Assembly: GCA_010093485.1 (NCBI GenBank)
Contig: MU001494.1
Location: forward strand, 356,805-420,804
From: Karstenula rhodostoma CBS 690.94
Taxonomy: Eukaryota; Ascomycota; Dothideomycetes; Pleosporales; Didymosphaeriaceae
Reading direction: 5' to 3'
DNA: 64,000 bases
The notes under the pieces are model-generated. The model saw nothing but the letters and a program-made list of their open reading frames with translations, was not told where the DNA came from and searched no databases. Every line of letters starts with the position of its first letter. Position 1 is the first letter of the stretch. Made by a program: the position numbers and the translations under genes. Below, one piece after another: positions 56,783 through 64,000 of this stretch.

Positions 56783-57973
56783 CGCGCCTAGCGCCTGGGT
56801 AAGGCCCCCCTGTCATTGTTTACAAAAAGTGTAAATCATTCTCCCAGGCGCTCGTGACATGTTCCAAGCCTTGACTGCGGTCAACGAATGTTGATGGTCC
56901 TCACGGTACCCTGCTCTGGCGCACGATTTGATAGCCCACCCATGGACCTATTCCTCCTTGCTTGTTCCATCCCTTGTATTCAAGCGTAGCCATGAATTAG
57001 CAATCGCGGACGATATAGTACTCGTTGTGAATGATACATCTGGTAAATGAGGCGAACGCGGTCGCTGCAATCAGATGCGCTGGTTGTTTCTGATGCGTGA
57101 GGTGGGGGATGATCTTGCGAATAGTAAAACGTGCTGGCGGGCTCAGAGACGTTGGTGTCTGCTGTCTTTGGTGATAATGAAGGTTGGAGCAGACGGGGCT
57201 CTACCATATAGCACGGCGCTTGTGGGGATCTCTGATACTAGAATACCGCAATGTTATGCTAAGGAACCTTCACCTGCGTAGTTGCGCTGTTGAAAGTAGC
57301 ATTTTTACCTCTCTCTATGAGATTTCTAAGTGATACCGCAACGTTCTGGTATTATCGACCTCCTATGGCGCCGTACTGTAGGTAGCGCGATGCTATGGCT
57401 GGTTAGGAAGCACATGCTTGTCAGTTTGTTTTATGTGGTGGTTTCGTTCCGGAGTCCGTAAAAAAAAGGTGATCGAAAACAGATGTTCATTCGTACAAGT
57501 CTACCTGGATAAAACTGCAGGAGCCGAAAACTCCTTCCGCTCGCAAGTAGCTGTAGCGAAACTGCGACGCAGGACCTGCGTATACTCCTACGTAGGGATT
57601 GGGCCGAATCATCTCAGGCACAATTCGAAATTAACATGGATCATTCTTAGCCAAGGGCCGCGGACTCCCGGGAGCCGAGATCCATGCGGGGGATCGACAG
57701 CACAGCGCTGTTCAGCCTGTATCCAGCTAGACACCAAATAATACTGGGGGTGGGGCAGGAAAGTTGGGGAAGGATCTACATTAGAATCACTACTCGGTCT
57801 CACATACCCTGATCGACTTCGTGCAAACGGATGCCGAAGTTGGGGTCACCATTAGGCGGAGCATTCCCTTAGAATTATATGTAGCGCTACGTCTGGTGGG
57901 GTAGTAGCTTATACACAGAGTTCTCGCTTTTCTGACGACCTCGACATTTCGATCTAAATGCGTGGCTGTGAAG
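56783..57973. other. Intergenic, nothing recognised
   Basis: 1.19 kb with no supported gene; it contains the rhamnosidase promoter. Confidence 0.4.
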
Positions 57974-60595
57974 ATGTCTTTATCACTAGCTCCCGTAACC
58001 TTTGAACATCACCGTCCGGCGTTTGGTATTGCAGAGACCAAGCCTCGCATTTCGTACCGATTTGAGGGCACTGCAGTCGACTGGGAACAGTCCGAAGTCG
58101 ACATCGAGATCACACAGAATGGTATCCCCAAAGTTTATAATGTCAAAACACCAGACTCGGTCTTGATATCGTGGCCTGGACCAGAGCTCAAGAGCAAGGA
58201 ATCCGCTACTGTGAGAGCTCGCGCACACGGATTGGATGGCCAGCCTTCGTCAGATTGGTCACAACCTTCCACAGTTGAGACAGGTTTATTGGCAACGGAT
58301 GACTGGCAAGGCGCATTTCCAATCGCGGCCGATCGTACCACAGAGACCAACGGGACGAAACGTCCTGTTCTATTCCGGAAGGAGTTCAGTGTCAATTCCA
58401 CGACCACGAAGGCGAGGCTTTACATCACCGCGCTGGGCCTGTATGTCGCAGAGATCAATGGCAAGCGCGTCGGCGACCACGTGCTCGCACCCGGATGGCA
58501 GTCTTACAGCTACCGGCATGTTTACGATACCTACGATATTACCGACTTGTTGCAGAAGGGCGACAATACTATCGGCGCGACGATTGGGGAGGGCTGGTAC
58601 GCTGGTCGGATCGGATTCAACAAGCAGATACCTCGGAATCTCTGGGGCGCCACCCTTGGACTGCTTTGCGTGCTCTCTATTACAGATGACTCGGGTAAGG
58701 AGACAACGATCAAGAGCGACCTGTCGTGGAGTGCCTCTACTGCTGCAATTGTTTCGTCCGAAATTTACGACGGTGAGGTATACGACTCGGCTGCGGAACT
58801 AAAAGGATGGTCAACTTCAAACTTCAACGACAGCGACTGGTTGGCTGTCAAGCAGTTGCCAATGCCAGTGGGCTCCTTGGTTCCCTCCGACGGTGCTCCC
58901 ATCAAGAGTGTTGAACAGCTTAAGCCCGTCTCTATACTCAAATCCAAATCCGGAAAGACTGTCATTGATTTCGGCCAGAATCTGGTGGGGTGGCTCAAAG
59001 TCACAGTGTCCGGTCCTGCTGGTACAAACATTACATTCCAGCACGCAGAAGTATTGAATGATGGTGAAATCGATACCGTACCGTTGCGAAGCGCGAAGCA
59101 GCGGGATACCTTGATCCTCTCTGGGAACGCTACGCAGACCTGGGAGCCATCTTTCACCTACCACGGCTTTCGCTATGTTCAAGTAGACGGCTGGCCCAGT
59201 GCGACTCCGTTGGATGGTACCTCTGTTGTTGCACAAGTTGTGCACAGCGATATGGAGCGTACTGGGTACTTCGAGAGCTCGCATGAATTGCTAAACAGGT
59301 TCCACGAGAATGTTGTCTGGTCTCTGAGGGGCAATTTCCTCGGCGTTCCAACGGACTGTCCTCAGCGCGATGAGCGCTTGGGGTGGACAGGGGACGCACA
59401 CGCCTTCATGCCAACTGCGAACTATCTCTACGATGCATCTGGCTTCTGGCGCGGCTGGCTCAAGGATGCCTGGTCCGAGCAGAAACGTGGAGATTACATG
59501 GTCCCTCCAGTATACATACCATCGGACGACGTCAATGATGACCGGCGCGAAAGGGCACGTATGCCTGTCTCTGTTTGGGGCGATGTGGTAGTGGGGCACC
59601 CGTATCAATTGTACCAAAACTTTGCGGATAAGCAGATGCTCGAGGAGCAGTACGATGCCGCTCAGGCATGGATCGACAAAGGAATCCCGCGAAACGATGT
59701 AGGTCTGTGGGACAGGTCCACTTTCCAATTTGCAGATTGGTTGGACCCGAAGGCTCCGGCGGATGACGCAGGAGCAGCGACCACGAACAAACACCTCGTC
59801 TCCGATGCCTATCTCATCGAGATGACCCGCCTGTTGTCGAGTCTGAGTGAAGTGCTGGGCAAAGACGACCTTGCTACGCAATACGCAGACCAACGTGAAG
59901 AGCTCATCAGAGAGTTCCACAAGGCTTGGACTGAAGCTTACCCCGTTATTGCGAATGTCACACAGACAGCGTTGGCTCTGGGCATAGCTTTTGACATCTG
60001 GGCTCCCAGCACCGCCGCTCGTACATCAGCTGCTGACACACTCCGCGAAGTCATTAAGAACAACACTTATCTCGTAGGAACTGGTTTTGCCGGTACCCAG
60101 CAACTTGGCAACGCGCTCACGTCCATCAACGCCACATCCGACTTCTACAAGATGTTGCAGCAGACAGAGGTTCCATCGTGGTTGTATGCCATCACCATGA
60201 ATGGCACTACCACCTGGGAGCGCTGGGACAGTATGCTGCCGGACGGGTCGATCAACACAGGCTCGATGACCAGTTTTAACCATTACTCCTTTGGTAGTGT
60301 CGCAGACTGGATCCATAAGAAGATTGGAGGTATAGCACCGGGCTCACCAGGTTGGAAGACCATCGTTGTGGCACCGGAGCCCGGAGGAGACATCACCAGT
60401 GCTAGCGCCCATATTCTAAGCCCGTACGGTGCAGTGAACTCGAGCTGGACGGTCCGGGCTGACGGCTTTCACTTGAGCGTTACTGTCCCGCCTAATAGCA
60501 AGGCAGAAGTGACTCTTCCAGGTTCAGGAGAGACGGCAACCATTGGCAGTGGGACAAAGACATTTTTCGTCGAAGGGTACACAATACCACAGTAG
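57974..60595 (+). CDS. Alpha-L-rhamnosidase, GH78, intracellular type
   Basis: Single exon, 873 residues from the ATG at 57974; the reading frame continues a few codons upstream without an ATG. The start MSLSLAPVTFEHHRP leads directly into the N-terminal beta domain, with no signal peptide. Beta-sandwich blocks (ITALGLYVAEINGKRVGDHVLAPGW in part, YDTYDITDLL, GEGWYAGRIGF) are followed by the alpha6/alpha6 barrel with the conserved acid motif DCPQRDERLGWTGDAHAF (from about 461). C-terminal features are TTWERWDSM and FNHYSFGSVADWIHK. GH78 enzymes remove terminal L-rhamnose from flavonoid glycosides and polysaccharides. Absence of a signal suggests action on imported glycosides. Confidence 0.93.
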   Translation: MSLSLAPVTFEHHRPAFGIAETKPRISYRFEGTAVDWEQSEVDIEITQNGIPKVYNVKTPDSVLISWPGPELKSKESATVRARAHGLDGQPSSDWSQPSTVETGLLATDDWQGAFPIAADRTTETNGTKRPVLFRKEFSVNSTTTKARLYITALGLYVAEINGKRVGDHVLAPGWQSYSYRHVYDTYDITDLLQKGDNTIGATIGEGWYAGRIGFNKQIPRNLWGATLGLLCVLSITDDSGKETTIKSDLSWSASTAAIVSSEIYDGEVYDSAAELKGWSTSNFNDSDWLAVKQLPMPVGSLVPSDGAPIKSVEQLKPVSILKSKSGKTVIDFGQNLVGWLKVTVSGPAGTNITFQHAEVLNDGEIDTVPLRSAKQRDTLILSGNATQTWEPSFTYHGFRYVQVDGWPSATPLDGTSVVAQVVHSDMERTGYFESSHELLNRFHENVVWSLRGNFLGVPTDCPQRDERLGWTGDAHAFMPTANYLYDASGFWRGWLKDAWSEQKRGDYMVPPVYIPSDDVNDDRRERARMPVSVWGDVVVGHPYQLYQNFADKQMLEEQYDAAQAWIDKGIPRNDVGLWDRSTFQFADWLDPKAPADDAGAATTNKHLVSDAYLIEMTRLLSSLSEVLGKDDLATQYADQREELIREFHKAWTEAYPVIANVTQTALALGIAFDIWAPSTAARTSAADTLREVIKNNTYLVGTGFAGTQQLGNALTSINATSDFYKMLQQTEVPSWLYAITMNGTTTWERWDSMLPDGSINTGSMTSFNHYSFGSVADWIHKKIGGIAPGSPGWKTIVVAPEPGGDITSASAHILSPYGAVNSSWTVRADGFHLSVTVPPNSKAEVTLPGSGETATIGSGTKTFFVEGYTIPQ

Positions 60596-61599
60596 GAGCT
60601 GTACCATAGGTAGTTTCACAAGGTTCAATTGATATTGATCATGTGCTTGATTGACATGGCTCGTATTCTTTCCACCCAAAAGCATTAGCGTTCAGCGAGT
60701 CGTCCTCGTACTTTCAGTTCAGTGCCAGTTGAGGCAAAAAGAGGAACTCGGCTGGTGAAGGGTTGAGACTTTTCCCGCCTGTATCCAAACTGACATGTAT
60801 TTTGCGCCAATGCTCTTCGCCGCATGATAATAAGGTCAAGTTGTAAATGTGTGGTGTTGAAGAGACCGAGAGTGCGTGTCAAGAGACTCACGAGAACGAC
60901 AGAAGATGAAATGCCGCACTTGTTAGTTGCACCTCTCGTGACTTTGCTGCTCATTAAGATAACAGTTGAACGTTTCAGCTTGCACCGAGAGCTTTACGCT
61001 TTGATGGGTGGATGCAAAAAGATGATGGAGGACTCGTGCGGGGAGGGAGATCCGTCGTGCGAAGTGCGTGTTTCCAGGGGGGAATCACGTCATTCCTAAT
61101 TAGGAAGTGCCGATACCCGCATCTCATCACTGACAAAAAGACTCAGCCGAACATGAATTTTGATATTTGCGGCTATGATTTGTACCACATCAAACCGTAG
61201 CGAGCCTTTGAGCCGAATATATGTTACTTGTAGATGTGAGGGTCGAGTTGTAGCCGCCGCCGTCGTCTAGCCTACCAGTCAGGGCGCCACGCGCATCGTC
61301 TCCAGGGCCCATGAACGTATGCGCACCCCGATATACTAGATTGTTTTCCATACATGGATCCCACGCGAAAATTTGTGGAGTAGAACATGGAAAGTGCTCC
61401 ACCAACTGATACTACAAACGCAGGTAGCGCCGCTCCTGCTGCATTCTCAAATCGACGTTGAAGATGACGCCATACCGGCTGCAGATGAGTGGTTCAGACA
61501 CAGAGCTGATAAGAAGCGATGCGCAGTTACAAGTGATCGAATATGGGACATTCGTTCACTTCTAGTCGACACTCCATCCACAGCGACAACACCGCAACC
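60596..61599. other. Intergenic, nothing recognised
   Basis: 1.0 kb; contains the promoter of the FAD monooxygenase gene. Confidence 0.4.
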
Positions 61600-63066
61600 A
61601 TGTCACCAAGGTACTCTAGTGTCGCCGTTATAGGTGCTGGCCCGTCCGGAATATCTGCTTTGAAGGCACTTTCTGAGGAGAACATCTTCGAAAATATTCG
61701 TCTATTTGAACGAAGAGAAAGAGTCGGAGGCACATGGCTTTACGATGAGGATCCTGAGCCCTTTTCTCCTTCACCCGATCAACCCCAGTATGAACCTCCG
61801 GCAAAACTCCCCTCGTCTGCGCCACCACTTCCAGAGAACCTTACTGCACGTACTGGAATATACCCAGCTTTGGACAGCAATGTCGGAGCAGAAGTAATGT
61901 CCTTCACATACAAACCTTTCCCGAACGACAACTCCGCTGCTTCGATACATCGCCTGGGCCAGCAAAACCCAACAAAACCGTGGCAGACCGTTGCAGGGTA
62001 CCTTGAAGAAATCGCAGAGCCATATACGCATCTGATCTCGCTTAATACACATGTTGAAAGCGTGCGAAAGACAGGGCCCAAATGGGTTGTAACATTACGC
62101 AAGACTGGACACAACGTAAAAGGGGAAATAAAAGACTTTTGGTGGAAAGAATCATTCGACGCAGTCATCGCGGCGACGGGCCATTATGGCGTCCCGCAAA
62201 TCCCCAATATACCGGGTCTGGCAGAGACGTCGAAGGCTCTTCCGCATGCTTTTGAACACTCAAAGGCGTACAGGTCACCTGACCATTATGTGAACAAGGT
62301 AAGACTCTCGCAGTACAGTCTTATGCCCACTGCTAAACAAAAAAAACAGAGAATCGTTGTTGTTGGTGGCAACGTATCTGCATCAGACACCGTTACTGAG
62401 CTCCACAATATCGTCTCAGGCCCACTCTACGTGTCTCAACGTGGGCGCAACGAAGTCTTGGACGGAGCCTGGAATCTCCCGAACGTACTTCTCAAGCCTC
62501 AAATCAGCCACGTCTCTGCCAGTCCCACCTCTGGTGTCCTGGTTCGCTTCACGGACGGAACCGAGGTAGATAATGTCGACAAGGTGCACTTCGCTACAGG
62601 CTACCGCCTCTCGTATCCCTTTTTGTACCCAAACCCCGTCGCTCCAAGTGGCCGCTTGACTGGTTTCTACCAGCACGTGTTTAACATCGCCGATCCATCA
62701 CTAGCCGTGGTGGGACAAGTCAAAGCTGCCATCTCTTTCCGCGTGTACGAGTATCAAGCCGTTGCTGTAGCCCGTTATTTTGCAGGTCGTGGTGGCGGCC
62801 TTCCCTCGCCGAAGGAGCAAGATGAGTGGGTCGTGAAACGACTGCAGTACAAGGGGCCAACATCCCTCTTCCACGAGATCAAGCCTGATTTTGGCGAATA
62901 CTTTGGATTCTTGCGTAAGGTGGCTGGAAAGGTAGGTGGGGAGTTGCCGGAGTGGCAGGATGAGTGGGCATTGAAGGGCTTCGCAGTGTTGCAGTTGAAG
63001 ACTGAATGGTGGAAAAAGCTGAAAGAAGACGAGGAGCGCAAGAAGCAGATCAAGGCCAAGCTATGA
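61600..63066 (+). CDS. FAD-dependent monooxygenase (FMO type) ending in AKL
   Basis: Exons are 61600-62298 and 62350-63066; the 51-nt intron is a multiple of three, so the frame stays open if it is overlooked. The GTAAGA donor and ACAG acceptor, and the restored YVNKRIVVVGG, support removal. The product is 471 residues; an in-frame ATG at 61543 is an alternative start. FAD motif GAGPSG (12-17), GGTWLYDE, an FMO-like AFEHSKAYRSPDHY (near 216), NADPH motif VVGGNVSASD and HFATGYRLSYPFL are present. Family role: NADPH-dependent oxygenation of soft nucleophiles. The C-terminus Lys-Ala-Lys-Leu is a likely peroxisomal PTS1. Confidence 0.88.
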   Translation: MSPRYSSVAVIGAGPSGISALKALSEENIFENIRLFERRERVGGTWLYDEDPEPFSPSPDQPQYEPPAKLPSSAPPLPENLTARTGIYPALDSNVGAEVMSFTYKPFPNDNSAASIHRLGQQNPTKPWQTVAGYLEEIAEPYTHLISLNTHVESVRKTGPKWVVTLRKTGHNVKGEIKDFWWKESFDAVIAATGHYGVPQIPNIPGLAETSKALPHAFEHSKAYRSPDHYVNKVRLSQYSLMPTAKQKKQRIVVVGGNVSASDTVTELHNIVSGPLYVSQRGRNEVLDGAWNLPNVLLKPQISHVSASPTSGVLVRFTDGTEVDNVDKVHFATGYRLSYPFLYPNPVAPSGRLTGFYQHVFNIADPSLAVVGQVKAAISFRVYEYQAVAVARYFAGRGGGLPSPKEQDEWVVKRLQYKGPTSLFHEIKPDFGEYFGFLRKVAGKVGGELPEWQDEWALKGFAVLQLKTEWWKKLKEDEERKKQIKAKL

Positions 63067-63772
63067 TGGGCTAAATCGTTTGGCAGAGGAGGATGCGTAT
63101 CGTCCAATTGAAAATGCAGGTTGCTTTCTTCTCTTTGGTTGGCAGATTATCACTGGATCGATTCCTCTCGTAATCGAATGCATTCTATATGTTCAGGTCG
63201 TGTTGTACTCAGTCATCTCACATGCAGAATAGTTCAGATCCTCCGATGAACATTTCTCACGTCAGCACCTTTCTAAACGAGTCGATTCACGCAGCATATC
63301 CCTGAGGGTAAGTCTATCCGACATTCTTTTCTCTACACAATTGTTCACAACTGCACAGAGCCAACATGGTCTGATCACATCAACTATGATCCTCAAATCT
63401 GTGGTTACAAGCTTGCGAAACATAGATTACATTCGCCCAGGGATCGGGAATAAGCTTGCGGCTCACAGTCCCTATCAGCGCCGACCCACAAATGATCACG
63501 CCAGTAACGCTAAAACATCCATCATCACACCCACGATCCTCTGGTGCAACGTAGTGGCTGATGGCCGATGTGCGGGGTAGACACAAATAGCTTAGACCCC
63601 CACTTGAACGTCCCGAGGTAAGTCCAACCCTTACCTACTTACCGTACAAAGTGGAAGGGCTCGCCTCGCGTACCCGCTGGCCGACTCTCTTTCAGCTTCT
63701 CACCTTCGAGATTCTGACTTCACTTTGTCGTGTCCGCCTGTACATCTGGAGTTTCTTAATATCGTGCCGATC
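63067..63772. other. Intergenic, nothing recognised
   Basis: 706 bp without a supported gene. Confidence 0.4.
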
Positions 63773-64000
63773 ATGTCGCCTCCGTCAGCCACCGAGCCAC
63801 ACCGAAACGGCGATTCGAAGCCCTCGAACGCCGCACCCCTCGAACCTGGAATCAGTGAGACGGAAGCATCAGTGCAAAAGACCAAGATCCCAGGTCCTCC
63901 GAAATTCGATGATCCCTACAAAGAGCGTGCATACCTGAAAGGCCGATTGGCGGGTAATACTACCCCATTCCCGAGATCTAATAGCCACTCACGCCATAAC
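63773..64000 (+). CDS. Class II aldolase/adducin-domain protein, first exon only
   Basis: The first exon 63773-63953 encodes 60 residues: a polar leader, then KFDDPYKERAYLKGRLA, the start that precedes the class II aldolase/adducin fold in many fungal members. A GTAATA donor at 63954 begins an intron that runs off the window. Family members bind zinc and act on sugar phosphates or related alcohols, but the catalytic part is not visible here. Confidence 0.65.
   Translation, partial: MSPPSATEPHRNGDSKPSNAAPLEPGISETEASVQKTKIPGPPKFDDPYKERAYLKGRLAGNTTPFPRSNSHSRHN

Noticed and set aside
1..64000. CRISPR arrays, bacterial-type insertion sequences, or intact transposons
   Set aside because: None seen; the DNA is fungal nuclear sequence and no transposase or reverse-transcriptase motif was noticed.

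Overview
The window is nuclear DNA of a filamentous ascomycete (Pezizomycotina). Most genes carry short spliceosomal introns of about 44-75 nt with GTRNGT-type donors and YAG acceptors. The gene set is typical of such fungi: a multidomain NRPS with siderophore-type accessory enzymes, a fungal rhodopsin-like membrane protein, a 7TM-RGS protein, a DAL5-type permease, Uso1 and Rat1. The style of several genes suggests Dothideomycetes, but that is an impression and not a proof. Exon boundaries were placed by hand from splice signals and reading-frame closure.

Layout. 1-2.5 kb: the 3' end of a repeat protein with 31-residue repeats, then a conserved unknown protein. 3.0-21.0 kb: a compact siderophore-type biosynthetic cluster. 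It holds a full-size ABC transporter, a divergent L-ornithine/lysine N-monooxygenase, a SidF-type hydroxamate acyltransferase ending in a PTS1 (AKL), a SidI-type acyl-CoA ligase, and an NRPS with architecture (half C)-A-T-C-T-T-C. Seven exact ATCWGATAA sites, the consensus of the iron-responsive GATA repressor SreA/Sre1, lie in the promoters here; I found none elsewhere by eye. 22.0-28.9 kb: an accessory stretch with an ankyrin protein and three damaged genes. 29.3-40.2 kb: a disordered protein with five copies of a short acidic-LVRWVSRK motif, an extended SDR, a vacuolar carboxypeptidase S-like M20 peptidase, a 7TM-RGS protein and a fungal rhodopsin-like protein. 41.4-47 kb: a broken BTB gene, an anion:cation-symporter-family MFS permease and a pepsin-like protease. 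47.9-54.9 kb: the housekeeping pair Uso1 and Rat1, head to head. 55.8-64 kb: a damaged SDR, an intracellular GH78 rhamnosidase, an FAD monooxygenase ending in AKL, and the first exon of a class II aldolase/adducin protein.

How the genes fit together. In characterised fungal siderophore pathways an N-monooxygenase hydroxylates ornithine, an acyl-CoA ligase and acyltransferase supply and attach the acyl group (partly in peroxisomes), an NRPS joins the hydroxamates, and transporters move the product. The 3-21 kb block has one gene for each of those steps. However, the monooxygenase has lost the residues known to hold ornithine, and the NRPS has an unusual tandem carrier-domain layout. The product may therefore not be a standard fusarinine or coprogen. 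This is the best candidate for an undescribed system in the window.
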